The position numbers and the translations under genes were made by a program. Shown in pieces: positions 15,848-25,772 of a DNA stretch of 64,000 nt. Position 1 is the stretch's first letter. Each line of letters begins with the position of its first letter. Under the pieces are notes generated by a model that was not told the DNA's origin, made no database searches, and worked only from the letters and a program-made list of their open reading frames with translations. Source of the stretch: Mycobacterium sp. IS-1496 (GTDB lineage Bacteria; Actinomycetota; Actinomycetes; Mycobacteriales; Mycobacteriaceae); NCBI RefSeq assembly GCF_001499995.1, contig NZ_LQIU01000008.1, forward strand, positions 46,756-110,755, read 5' to 3'.

Positions 15848-15853
15848 AGCTTA
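15848..15853 (-). promoter_or_regulatory. -10 element TAAGCT of the metY-metX operon
   Basis: TAAGCT on the minus strand is followed by 7 bases and then the first base of the SAM-IV aptamer (15840), placing the transcription start at the aptamer's 5' end. Confidence 0.55.
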
Positions 15854-15991
15854 TCTCACCGCCCGCCGCCCCTGCCACCAGTGATCCCGCGGTGGGCACC
15901 AACTGCAGGGAGCCGTGTCTGCGCGGGTGCCTGCCGGGTAGCGTCGTATCCGACAATGCGGAGCTTCGATCTGACGCCGGGAGAACACCAC
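15854..15991 (+). promoter_or_regulatory. icd promoter and 5' leader
   Basis: This is the part of the 312-base metY-icd gap not taken by the riboswitch. A TAGCGT -10-like element at 15939-15944 would give a leader of about 40 bases. GGGAGA lies about 10 bases before ATG 15992. I see no further gene or repeat here. Confidence 0.4.
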
Positions 15992-18247
15992 ATGAGCGCC
16001 GAGCAGCCGACCATCATCTACACGCTGACCGACGAGGCGCCGTTGCTGGCGACATACGGGTTCCTGCCGATCGTCCGGACGTTCGCCGAGCCGGCGGGTA
16101 TCGCGGTGAAGACCAGCGACATCTCCGTGGCGGCCCGCATCCTGGCCGAGTTCCCCGAGCGGCTGACCGACGAACAGCGCGTCCCGGACAACCTCGGTGA
16201 GCTGGGCAAGCTCACCCAGGATCCCGACACCAACATCATCAAACTCCCGAACATCAGCGCCTCGGTGCCGCAGCTGCTGGCCGCGATCAAGGAGCTCAAG
16301 GCCAAGGGCTACGACCTGCCCGACTACCCCGGGGATCCCAAGACCGACGAGGAGAAGGAGATCCGGCAGCGCTACGCCAACTGCCTCGGCAGCGCGGTCA
16401 ATCCTGTTCTGCGCGAAGGTAACTCGGACCGCCGGGCGCCCAAGGCGGTCAAGGAGTACGCCCGCAAGCACCCGCACAGCATGGGGGAGTGGAGCCAGGC
16501 GTCACGCACCCACGTGGCGACCATGAAGCACGGCGACTTCTACCACGGCGAGAAGTCGATGACCGTCGACAAGGACCGCAAGGTCAAGATGGTGCTCGAG
16601 ACGAAGAGCGGCGAGACCATCGTCCTCAAGCCCGAGGTCAAGCTCGATGCCGGCGACATCATCGACAGCATGTTCATGAGCAAGAAGGCGCTCTGCGAGT
16701 TCTTCGAAGAGCAGATCGAGGACGCCTACAAGACCGGCGTGATGTTCTCGCTGCACGTCAAGGCCACCATGATGAAGGTCAGCCACCCGATCGTGTTCGG
16801 CCACGCGGTGAAGGTGTTCTACAAGGAGGCCTTCGCCAAGCATCAGAAGGTGCTCGACGAACTCGGCGTCAACGTCAACAACGGCATGTCCGACCTCTAC
16901 GACAAGATCGAATCGCTGCCCGCCTCGCAGCGCGAGGAGATCATCCAGGACATCCACGCCGTCCACGAGCACCGGCCCGAACTGGCCATGGTCGACTCGG
17001 CCCGCGGCATCACCAACTTCCACTCACCCAGCGACGTGATCGTCGACGCGTCGATGCCGGCGATGATCCGGCTGGGCGGCAAGATGTACGGCGCCGACGG
17101 CCGGACCAAGGACACCAAGGCCGTCAACCCCGAATCGACGTTCTCCCGGATCTACCAGGAGATGGTCAACTTCTGTAAGACCCACGGCCAGTTCGACCCG
17201 ACGACGATGGGCACCGTGCCGAACGTCGGGTTGATGGCGCAGAAGGCCGAGGAGTACGGCAGCCACGACAAGACGTTCGAGATCCCCGAAGACGGTGTCG
17301 CGAACATCGTCGACATCGACACCGGTGAAGTGCTGCTGACGCAGAACGTCGAGACCGGCGACATCTGGCGCATGCCGATCGTCAAGGACGCGGCGATCCG
17401 GGACTGGGTGAAGCTGGCCGTCAACCGCGCGCGGGCGTCGGGTATGACCGCGCTGTTCTGGTTGGACACCGAGCGTCCGCACGAGGCCGAGCTGCGCAAG
17501 AAGGTCAAGGAGTACCTCAAGGACCACGACACCGAGGGCCTCCACATCCAGATCATGCCGCAGGTGTGGGCCATGCGGTACACCCTCGAGCGGGTGATCC
17601 GCGGGCAGGACACCATCGCCGTCACCGGCAACATCCTGCGTGACTACCTGACCGACCTGTTCCCGATCCTCGAGCTCGGCACCAGCGCCAAGATGCTCTC
17701 GATCGTGCCGTTGATGGCCGGCGGCGGGCTGTACGAGACCGGGGCCGGTGGCTCGGCGCCCAAGCACGTCCACCAGCTGGTCGAGGAGAACCATCTGCGG
17801 TGGGATTCGCTCGGCGAATTCCTCGCGCTCGGGGCGTGCTTCGAGGACATGGGCGCCAAGACCGGCAACAAGCGCGCCATCCTGCTGGGCAAGACCCTCG
17901 ATTCGGCGATCGGCAAACTGCTCGAGAACGACAAGGGCCCGTCGCGCAAGACCGGCGAGCTCGACAACCGGGGCAGCCAGTACTACCTGGCGCTGTACTG
18001 GGCGCAGGAACTCGCCGCCCAGACCGACGACCAGGAACTCGCCGACCACTTCGGGCCGCTGGCCACGTCGCTGGCCGACAACGAGGAGACCATCGTCACT
18101 GAACTCAACGCGGCCCAGGGCAGCTCGGTGGACATCGGCGGCTACTACTACCCGGACCGGGAGAAGACCACCGCGGTGATGCGGCCGAGCAAGACCCTCA
18201 ACGAGGCGTTGGAGGCCGCGACCGTCGCACCGGTCACGGAGGACTAG
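15992..18247 (+). CDS. icd: Isocitrate dehydrogenase (NADP), monomeric type
   Basis: A 751-residue cytosolic TCA-cycle enzyme converting isocitrate to 2-oxoglutarate with NADP. It is the large single-subunit type, about twice the length of the dimeric form. Characteristic stretches are [15 protein letters not shown] at the N-terminus, [36 protein letters not shown], the metal/substrate region [25 protein letters not shown] and [20 protein letters not shown] 15992 has GGGAGA upstream. The stop codon shares CTAG with the convergent hydrolase gene. M. tuberculosis, as I recall it, has the dimeric icd1 at the matching position beside metC. Confidence 0.96.
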   Translation: MSAEQPTIIYTLTDEAPLLATYGFLPIVRTFAEPAGIAVKTSDISVAARILAEFPERLTDEQRVPDNLGELGKLTQDPDTNIIKLPNISASVPQLLAAIKELKAKGYDLPDYPGDPKTDEEKEIRQRYANCLGSAVNPVLREGNSDRRAPKAVKEYARKHPHSMGEWSQASRTHVATMKHGDFYHGEKSMTVDKDRKVKMVLETKSGETIVLKPEVKLDAGDIIDSMFMSKKALCEFFEEQIEDAYKTGVMFSLHVKATMMKVSHPIVFGHAVKVFYKEAFAKHQKVLDELGVNVNNGMSDLYDKIESLPASQREEIIQDIHAVHEHRPELAMVDSARGITNFHSPSDVIVDASMPAMIRLGGKMYGADGRTKDTKAVNPESTFSRIYQEMVNFCKTHGQFDPTTMGTVPNVGLMAQKAEEYGSHDKTFEIPEDGVANIVDIDTGEVLLTQNVETGDIWRMPIVKDAAIRDWVKLAVNRARASGMTALFWLDTERPHEAELRKKVKEYLKDHDTEGLHIQIMPQVWAMRYTLERVIRGQDTIAVTGNILRDYLTDLFPILELGTSAKMLSIVPLMAGGGLYETGAGGSAPKHVHQLVEENHLRWDSLGEFLALGACFEDMGAKTGNKRAILLGKTLDSAIGKLLENDKGPSRKTGELDNRGSQYYLALYWAQELAAQTDDQELADHFGPLATSLADNEETIVTELNAAQGSSVDIGGYYYPDREKTTAVMRPSKTLNEALEAATVAPVTED

Positions 18248-19083
18248 CGGCCGACGGCCCGGTCTTCGTCGGCCGGGCCGACCACGCGGTCGACGAAGTC
18301 GACGATCAGCTTCGCGACGCGGTCCGGCGCCTCGAACATCGGGATGTGGCCGACGCCGTCGAGGTGGCTGAACTTCGTCTCGTCCGGCAGGTGCTTACGG
18401 AAGTGGTTGACGAACCGGGGATGCGGCAGTACCCGGTCCTTCTCGCACACCACGAGCTGGGTCGGCACGCCGGTCTCGGTGAGCTCCATCAGCCCGGGCA
18501 GCAGCAGCGCCTTGACCAACAGCTGGTAGTAGGCGGCACAGTGGGTGACGTCGTCGATGATGTCGCGCAGATCGTCGTCGTCGATGCCGTCCGGGTAGGC
18601 ACTGATCGCGACGAACGCCAGTTGCCGGGCCCCCGGCAGCCGCGCCGCGCGCTCCCCGAGCAGCTTGGCGATCACGTACACCGGCAGACCCGCCACGAAC
18701 TTGGCCACGATCTCGTATTTGGCCGGTGACCACCGGTGCCACCCGCCGGCCGGGGCGATGCCCATCAGCGAACGGGCCCGGCCGCGCCGCTCGAGTTCGA
18801 AGGCGACCCAGCCGCCCAGCGAGTTCCCGACGATGTGGGCGGTCTCCCAGCCCAGTTCGTCCATGCGGCGTTCCACGTCGTCGGCCAGTTCGGCGGTGTC
18901 GAGGAAGAAGCGGCCTTTGACCCCACCGTTGTGACCCGGCATGGTCGGCGCATAGACCTCGTAGCGGCCGGTGTCGGCGATCGCCGGCGCCACCTTCTTC
19001 CACACGTTCTGCGACATCATGAACGGGTGCAGCAGCAGGATCGGTTCGCCGGATCCGACGTGGATCGGTGCGCGTTCGGTCAT
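18244..19083 (-). CDS. Alpha/beta hydrolase
   Basis: A 279-residue soluble hydrolase. Visible are the oxyanion region PILLLHPFMMSQNVW, YEVYAPTMPGHNGG, the nucleophile elbow HIVGNSLGGWVAFELE (GNSLGG, Ser nucleophile) and the C-terminal HLDGVGHIPMFEAPD with the catalytic His; the acid is probably in VVCEKDRVLPH. It resembles the hydrolase next to icd and trpS in other mycobacteria (Rv3338 region). ATG 19083 or GTG 19095 could start it. It ends inside the same CTAG as icd. Substrate unknown. Confidence 0.85.
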   Translation of the reverse strand: MTERAPIHVGSGEPILLLHPFMMSQNVWKKVAPAIADTGRYEVYAPTMPGHNGGVKGRFFLDTAELADDVERRMDELGWETAHIVGNSLGGWVAFELERRGRARSLMGIAPAGGWHRWSPAKYEIVAKFVAGLPVYVIAKLLGERAARLPGARQLAFVAISAYPDGIDDDDLRDIIDDVTHCAAYYQLLVKALLLPGLMELTETGVPTQLVVCEKDRVLPHPRFVNHFRKHLPDETKFSHLDGVGHIPMFEAPDRVAKLIVDFVDRVVGPADEDRAVGR

Positions 19084-19136
19084 GCTGCCCGACACTAAAG
19101 GTGATACCGCCGGTACCGCAAGGCGGCCGGTCGTGA

Positions 19137-21014
<1,878 letters not shown>

Positions 21015-21029
21015 CGACTGGAGGCTGGG

Positions 21030-22055
21030 GTGGACGAGGAGCCGGCCAAGCCAGGGGTGGTGGACCGGCTGCGGGCCCGATACGGCTGGTTCGACCACGT
21101 CATGCGCGCCCAGGGGCGTTATCAGGACAGCAAGGGCGACTTCTACGCCGCCGGTATCACCTACTTCACGGTGTTCGCACTGTTCCCGCTGATCATGGTC
21201 GGCTTCTCCGTCTGCGGCTTCGTACTCGCCAACCGGCCCGGCCTGCTCGCCGACCTGGAGGACCGGATCCGCACCGCGGTCTCCGGCGACATGGGCCAGC
21301 AGGTCATCCAGCTGATGAACTCAGCGATCGATTCACGCACGTCCGTCGGTCTGATCGGCCTCGCGACCGCTGCGTGGGCGGGTCTGGGGTGGATGAACAA
21401 CCTGCGCGAGGCGCTCAGCCAGATGTGGGGTCTGCAGCGCGGCGAGAGCCCCGGGTTCGTCCGCACCAAGCTCTCCGATCTGCTCGCCCTGCTGTCGACG
21501 TTCGCGGCGCTCGCGGTGACGATCGGCCTCACCGCGCTGGGCGACAAGCAGCTGATGCGCAAGGTGCTGGCCTGGCTGCAGATACCCGAACTGCCCGGGC
21601 TGAGCTTCGGCCTGCGGATCGCCTCGCTGGTGGTGTCGATCCTGGTGTCGTGGCTGCTGTTCACCTGGATCATCTCCCGGCTTCCGCGGGAGTCCACCAG
21701 CTTCCGCAGTTCGGTGCGGGCGGGACTGCTGGCGGCGGTGGGGTTCGAGGTGTTCAAGCAGCTCGGCTCGGTCTATCTGCAGTCGGTCATCAGCGGTCCG
21801 GCCGGTGCGACGTTCGGGCCCGTCCTGGGCCTGATGGTGTTCGCCTACATCACCTCCCGGCTGATCCTCTTCGCGACCGCGTGGGCGGCCACCTCGCGCG
21901 AGAACATGCTCGCCGCTCCGGTGGAACCGCCCAGCCCCGCGCAGATCACCACCCGCGTGCAGGTCCGCGAAGGCGTCGGCGTGCCCGGCGCGGTCGCCGC
22001 CGCGGCCGTGGGAGCTATTGGCGCCGTTGGTTTTTCGCGGTTGCGCCGGCGCTAG
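21030..22055 (+). CDS. yhjD: YhjD/YihY (BrkB) family inner-membrane protein
   Basis: A 341-residue membrane protein with six hydrophobic segments. The family pattern starts at YQDSKGDFYAAGITYFTVFALFPLIMVGFSV, followed by GLATAAWAGLGWMNNLREALSQMWG and FGPVLGLMVFAYITSRLILFATAWAA near the end. The C-terminal tail is basic (FSRLRRR). GTG 21030 lies 15 bases after trpS with GGAGG upstream. Members are sometimes named ribonuclease BN in error, and E. coli YhjD has been linked to lipid A-related transport; the mycobacterial role is not established. Its stop codon shares CTAG with gdx. Confidence 0.88.
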   Translation: MDEEPAKPGVVDRLRARYGWFDHVMRAQGRYQDSKGDFYAAGITYFTVFALFPLIMVGFSVCGFVLANRPGLLADLEDRIRTAVSGDMGQQVIQLMNSAIDSRTSVGLIGLATAAWAGLGWMNNLREALSQMWGLQRGESPGFVRTKLSDLLALLSTFAALAVTIGLTALGDKQLMRKVLAWLQIPELPGLSFGLRIASLVVSILVSWLLFTWIISRLPRESTSFRSSVRAGLLAAVGFEVFKQLGSVYLQSVISGPAGATFGPVLGLMVFAYITSRLILFATAWAATSRENMLAAPVEPPSPAQITTRVQVREGVGVPGAVAAAAVGAIGAVGFSRLRRR

Positions 22056-22375
22056 TGGCCCTGGCTGACCAGCTGCAGGCCGACCACGCAGCCGACGATG
22101 CCCAGCATGAGCGCCACTTTGACCACCGAGGCGCTCTCCTCACCGGTCGCCAGCGAGTAGGCGACGGTGAGCGCCGCGCCGACGCCCACCCACACGGCGT
22201 AACCCGTGCCGACGGGGATGTCGCGCAGCGCGTAACCCAGGCCACCCATCGAGATCACCACGGCCACACCGAAAACCGCGATGGGGACCGGACGGGTGAA
22301 ACCCTCCGTCTTGCTCAGCGCGACAGCCCACACCGCCTCGAACGCACCCGAGATGATCAAGATCAACCAGGACAC
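22052..22375 (-). CDS. gdx: Guanidinium exporter Gdx (SugE-type SMR protein)
   Basis: A 107-residue small multidrug resistance protein with four membrane segments. The N-terminus SWLILIISGAFEAVWAVAL holds the essential Glu13, and WAVAL plus GTGYAVWVGVGAALT fit the SugE/Gdx subgroup rather than the drug exporter Mmr. Subgroup members export guanidinium in exchange for protons as dual-topology dimers. GTG 22375 is fixed by GGAGGT 5 bases upstream. A guanidine-III riboswitch ends 4 bases before that ribosome site, which independently supports the substrate. The gene is divergent from the nitronate monooxygenase-like gene. Confidence 0.93.
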   Translation of the reverse strand: MSWLILIISGAFEAVWAVALSKTEGFTRPVPIAVFGVAVVISMGGLGYALRDIPVGTGYAVWVGVGAALTVAYSLATGEESASVVKVALMLGIVGCVVGLQLVSQGH

Positions 22376-22389
22376 GGCATACCTCCGAA

Positions 22390-22431
22390 GCGCCGTCTTG
22401 TCGCTGGCCGGGTACGGTGCCGCTCGTCCGG
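22390..22431 (-). ncRNA. Guanidine-III riboswitch upstream of gdx
   Basis: The 42-base minus-strand stretch starts CCGGACGAG, contains CCGTACCCGG and ends GACAAGACGGCGC, the compact pseudoknot signature of the guanidine-III class. CCGG at the 5' end pairs with the internal CCGG. GCACCGT pairs with ACGGCGC except for one A-C mismatch, and one extra base precedes GACAAG relative to the form I remember. It ends 4 bases from the GGAGG ribosome site of gdx, the usual placement for translation control. Ligand binding should expose or stabilise expression of the exporter. Confidence 0.92.
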
Positions 22432-22451
22432 TGTCAACTGGTGACCTGTCC

Positions 22452-22457
22452 ACGCTA
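22452..22457 (-). promoter_or_regulatory. -10 element TAGCGT of gdx
   Basis: TAGCGT on the minus strand would start transcription near 22445, giving a leader of about 70 bases that carries the guanidine-III riboswitch. It faces away from an identical element at 22467-22472. Confidence 0.45.
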
Positions 22458-22466
22458 GCAAAGCGG

Positions 22467-22472
22467 TAGCGT
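22467..22472 (+). promoter_or_regulatory. -10 element TAGCGT of the nitronate monooxygenase gene
   Basis: TAGCGT lies 8 bases before ATG 22481, implying a leaderless mRNA. Only 9 bases separate it from the diverging gdx element. Confidence 0.5.
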
Positions 22473-22480
22473 CGCACCCG

Positions 22481-23362
22481 ATGCCACCGTCCAAGCCCCT
22501 GTCGACGCCCTGGTGCCGGGCGATGGGTGTGGACGTGCCCATCGTCAACGCCCCCATGGGCGGCGCCGCCGGGGGCCGGCTCGCCGCGGCGGTGTCGCGC
22601 GCAGGCGGCCTGGGGATGGTCGGGATGGGCAGCGCGGCCACCGCCGACCAGCTCGGCGCCGAGTTGGAGGCGCTGGGCACGCTCGACCGTCCGTTCGGCA
22701 TCGGGCTCGTGCACTGGGTCGTCGAGGCGCGGCCGGATCTGCTGGAGCGGGCCCTGTCGGCCCGGCCGGCGCTGCTGTCGGTCAGTTTCGGCGAGGACTG
22801 GTCGTGGGTGGAACGCGCCCATGCGGCGGGCGCCGCCGCCGTGACCCAGGTCGGCACCGTCGCCGCGGCGCTGCGCGCGGTCGACGCCGGCGTCGACGTG
22901 CTGGTGGCCCGGGGCGCCGAGGGCGGCGGGCACGGCGAGCCGCGGGTCGGCACGCTGGCGTTGCTGACCGACGTGCTCGACCGCGTCGACGTGCCGGTGC
23001 TCGCGGCCGGCGGCATCGCCAACGGGCGTGGCCTCGCGGCTGTGCTCGCCGCGGGCGCCGCGGCCGCGTGGATCGGCACCGTCTTCGCCGCCTGCCCCGA
23101 GGCGACGACCCGGCCGGCCGCGCGGGAGGCCATGGTGGCCGCCGAGGGCAGCCAGACCACGCTGACCCGGGCCTTCGACGTCGACAGCGGCTACCCCTGG
23201 CCGGCGCACCTTCCCGAACGTGTGCTGACCGACGGCGCGGGCTTGCCGACACCGGTCAACGCGGGGCAGGGTGTGGGCATGGTGGCGGAGGCGGAACCGG
23301 CCGCCGACCTGGTCGCGCGCCTGTGCGCGGACGCCGAAGCGCTGCTGCGCCGGTGGGCGTGA
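22481..23362 (+). CDS. Nitronate monooxygenase-like FMN enzyme
   Basis: A 293-residue TIM-barrel flavoprotein of the 2-nitropropane dioxygenase/nitronate monooxygenase family. The N-terminus VPIVNAPMGGAAGGRLAAAVSRAGGLGMVG is diagnostic. It is followed by FGIGLVHW, RGAEGGGHGEPRVGTLALL (FMN phosphate region with the conserved His), VPVLAAGGIANGRGLAAVLAAGAAAAWIGT and a conserved VNAGQGVGMV. Family members oxidise alkyl nitronates or related carbanions. It shares a divergent promoter with the riboswitch-controlled gdx, so a link to nitrogen compounds is possible but unproven. Confidence 0.87.
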   Translation: MPPSKPLSTPWCRAMGVDVPIVNAPMGGAAGGRLAAAVSRAGGLGMVGMGSAATADQLGAELEALGTLDRPFGIGLVHWVVEARPDLLERALSARPALLSVSFGEDWSWVERAHAAGAAAVTQVGTVAAALRAVDAGVDVLVARGAEGGGHGEPRVGTLALLTDVLDRVDVPVLAAGGIANGRGLAAVLAAGAAAAWIGTVFAACPEATTRPAAREAMVAAEGSQTTLTRAFDVDSGYPWPAHLPERVLTDGAGLPTPVNAGQGVGMVAEAEPAADLVARLCADAEALLRRWA

Positions 23363-23365
23363 CCG

Positions 23366-24598
23366 TCAGTACTGAGGACGCCGATTGAGCGAGCGGGCGG
23401 CCATGATCAGCGCGAACACGATGATGCTGCCGATCACGCCCACCCCGACCCGGACGGGCATCGCGTCCGCCGCGGGCAGCACCGCCGCCGCCTGCGCGGC
23501 GGCCTCCGTCTCGGCGGTCTCCGGGGTGGGGTCCAGCGACGGATCCGGTTCGATCAGCGACCCCACCTTGGTGCCCTGCGGCAGGCCGAAGCCGTAGTCG
23601 AGCAGCCGGGCGGCCTGTTCCCACGGGGCGATCGGCTGACGGCTGCCGCGCAGCAGCACTGCCACCAGGCGGCGGCCGTCGCGCTCGGCGCCGCCGACGA
23701 AGGTCTGTCCGGCGTCGTCGGTGAAACCGGTCTTGCCGCCGAGCGCACCCGGGTAGTTGTAGAGCAGCTTGACGTCGTTCTCGATCGGGTAGGGCGGGTT
23801 GCCGTCACGGCCCGGGAAGTCGTACGTGCGGGTGGCGACGATCTCGGTGAAAGTCGGGTTGCGCCAGGCGTATCGGTAGAACAGCGCGATGTCGTAGGCC
23901 GACGTGCTCATACCCGGGCCGTCGAGGCCGGACGGGGTGGCCACGCGGGTGTCGCGGCCGCCGAGCTTGCCGGCCAGCTGGTTGAGCTTGAGCAGCGCGG
24001 TGTCCATACCGCCGAGCTGGCGGGCCAGGGCGTGGGCGGCGTCGTTGCCGGAGTACATCAGCAGCCCGTGCAGCAGATCGTTGACGGTGTAGAGGCCGCC
24101 GACGTCCACACCGACGCTGGTGCCCTCGGCCGCGGCGTCCTCGGCAGTGCCCGGCACGGCCTTGGCGAGGTTGAGTTCCTTGAGCGACTGGATCGCGGTC
24201 AGCACCTTGATCACGCTGGCCGGGCGGTGGCGGCCGTGCGGATCGCGCGCGGCGATCACGTCGCCGGTGTCCATGTCGGCGACCAGCCACGCCTCGGCGG
24301 ACACGTCGGCGGGCGCGGGCGGGGCGCCCTGCGCGGTGATGATGCCGCAGCCCGAGAGCGCCTCACCGCCGAGCGGGGTCGCGGGCACCGGCAGCGCGAC
24401 GGGCGGATCCTGCCCGGGTTTGGGCACCTCGGAGGCGTCGACGGCCGGCGGCGTCGTGACGCGGTACGGGCACGTCGTGGACTGCGGGGCGGGCTGCGCG
24501 TCGGCACCCGGCGCGGCGACCAGTGCGGGCGCGATCAGCGTCGACACCGCCGCGGCCAGCGCCGCGACGCGCGTCGTGAGGTTCCGTGAGGCGGCCAT
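23366..24598 (-). CDS. dacB1: D-alanyl-D-alanine carboxypeptidase (DacB1-like)
   Basis: An exported penicillin-binding protein that trims the terminal D-Ala of peptidoglycan stem peptides. 410 residues. A signal peptide precedes [11 protein letters not shown], then a spacer of about 60 residues. The active-site motifs are complete: SVIK (nucleophile Ser, about residue 126), SGN in [12 protein letters not shown] and KTG in [14 protein letters not shown]-terminal hydrophobic segment ([19 protein letters not shown]) anchors it. ATG 24598 is supported by TAATCT 8 bases upstream. It ends 3 bases from the convergent nitronate monooxygenase gene. It corresponds to Rv3330. Confidence 0.94.
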   Translation of the reverse strand: MAASRNLTTRVAALAAAVSTLIAPALVAAPGADAQPAPQSTTCPYRVTTPPAVDASEVPKPGQDPPVALPVPATPLGGEALSGCGIITAQGAPPAPADVSAEAWLVADMDTGDVIAARDPHGRHRPASVIKVLTAIQSLKELNLAKAVPGTAEDAAAEGTSVGVDVGGLYTVNDLLHGLLMYSGNDAAHALARQLGGMDTALLKLNQLAGKLGGRDTRVATPSGLDGPGMSTSAYDIALFYRYAWRNPTFTEIVATRTYDFPGRDGNPPYPIENDVKLLYNYPGALGGKTGFTDDAGQTFVGGAERDGRRLVAVLLRGSRQPIAPWEQAARLLDYGFGLPQGTKVGSLIEPDPSLDPTPETAETEAAAQAAAVLPAADAMPVRVGVGVIGSIIVFALIMAARSLNRRPQY

Positions 24599-24606
24599 CA
24601 CCGCGG

Positions 24607-24612
24607 AGATTA
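24607..24612 (-). promoter_or_regulatory. -10 element TAATCT of dacB1
   Basis: TAATCT on the minus strand lies 8 bases before ATG 24598, the same spacing as several other putative leaderless starts here. Confidence 0.45.
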
Positions 24613-24680
24613 AGTGATCGGCGCCCGGTTTGCCCGGAGGCTCGCTGTGACGGATGTGGTCAGTGTGACTCGAAGCGTCG

Positions 24681-25727
24681 TCAGAGCGTCACGTCGTCAA
24701 GGGCGACATGCGCCAGCGCCGACGCGCCGATGCACCCCATCCACAGCCGTCCACCCGACTCGACGAGTCCGGTCACCATCCCGAAGTCGGGGTGGGTGGT
24801 TCGCAGTCCGGCGACCACGTCGCCGCTGTCGGGATCGAAGGCCACCGCCCACACCTCGGCGGCGAGTTGCGGGGCGAACCGGTCGGGCAGCAGCCACAGG
24901 AGCCGGCGCAACACCGGCGCCCGTGGCGCCAACCCCTCGGCGGCGGCGTTCGGGGGTGAGACCATCGCGACCCAGATCCGGCCGTCGGCGCCGGTCGAGA
25001 GGTTGTCGGGGTAGCCGGGCAGGTTCGCGACGAGCGGCGTGACGGTCCCCGCCTGCGGACCGGTCAGCCAGAATTTCGACAGCCGGCGGCCGAGGGTCTC
25101 GGCGAACACCAGGGCCGAGCCGTCGGCCGTCACCGTCACGCCGTTGGTGAAGTACAGCCCGTCGGCCAGTGTCGTCACCGTGCCGTCGGGATCGCGGCGG
25201 AACAGCCCGCCCCGCCCGCGCGCCTCCAACGCCGCACCTTTGAAGTGCGCATAGGTGAACGCGCTCGTCGACTCGGTGAAATAGATTGTGCCGTCCGATG
25301 TTTCGGTGACATTGGAGCAGAACTGCAGGTGGCGACGTCGCGCCGAGTCTGCGGAGCCGCGACCGACGTGCTCGTCGACGTGCTCGACGAGCGGCTCGAG
25401 CTCACCGGTCTCGGGTTCCAGTGCCAGCAGACCCCGCGGGCTGTCGCAGATCAGCAGTCGCCCGTCGCGGGCCACCGCGAGGCCGAGCGGGCGTCCGCCG
25501 GTGTTCGCGACGACCGTCGGCTCGCCGCCGTCGGGTGCCAGACGCAGGATGCGGCCGTCGTCGACCCCGGTCCACAGCCGGCCCTGCGCGTCGACGACCA
25601 CGTCCTCGGGCGCATGGCCCGGCACCGGCACGACGGTGACCGCCGGCGCGCGGAGCGGCGGCAGCTCGTCGATCGGCGGCGGCTGCCAGCGGACGGGGGA
25701 GATCGGCGGCTTGCGCGTGAAGGCCAC
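24681..25727 (-). CDS. SMP-30/strictosidine synthase-like beta-propeller protein
   Basis: A 348-residue protein with repeated beta-propeller blades: [83 protein letters not shown] and [21 protein letters not shown]. This pattern fits the strictosidine synthase-like/SMP-30 group of lactonases and related hydrolases. Acidic and Asn residues positioned for a central metal (FTNG, YPDN) are present. No signal peptide is seen. GTG 25727 is supported by TAGCGT 7 bases upstream. The reaction is not known; a lactonase is plausible. Confidence 0.82.
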   Translation of the reverse strand: MAFTRKPPISPVRWQPPPIDELPPLRAPAVTVVPVPGHAPEDVVVDAQGRLWTGVDDGRILRLAPDGGEPTVVANTGGRPLGLAVARDGRLLICDSPRGLLALEPETGELEPLVEHVDEHVGRGSADSARRRHLQFCSNVTETSDGTIYFTESTSAFTYAHFKGAALEARGRGGLFRRDPDGTVTTLADGLYFTNGVTVTADGSALVFAETLGRRLSKFWLTGPQAGTVTPLVANLPGYPDNLSTGADGRIWVAMVSPPNAAAEGLAPRAPVLRRLLWLLPDRFAPQLAAEVWAVAFDPDSGDVVAGLRTTHPDFGMVTGLVESGGRLWMGCIGASALAHVALDDVTL

Positions 25728-25734
25728 GCCGCCG

Positions 25735-25740
25735 ACGCTA
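25735..25740 (-). promoter_or_regulatory. -10 element TAGCGT of the SMP-30-like gene
   Basis: TAGCGT on the minus strand is followed by 7 bases and GTG 25727, consistent with a leaderless mRNA. Confidence 0.45.
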
Positions 25741-25772
25741 CGCCGTGGGCCGAGCCCGCGGTCGCGTTCGGA

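Noticed and set aside
22376..23209. N-terminal extension of the small exporter through the nitronate monooxygenase region
   Set aside because: The exporter is a 107-residue SMR protein starting at GTG 22375, with its ribosome site and riboswitch directly upstream; the extension is antisense to a real gene.
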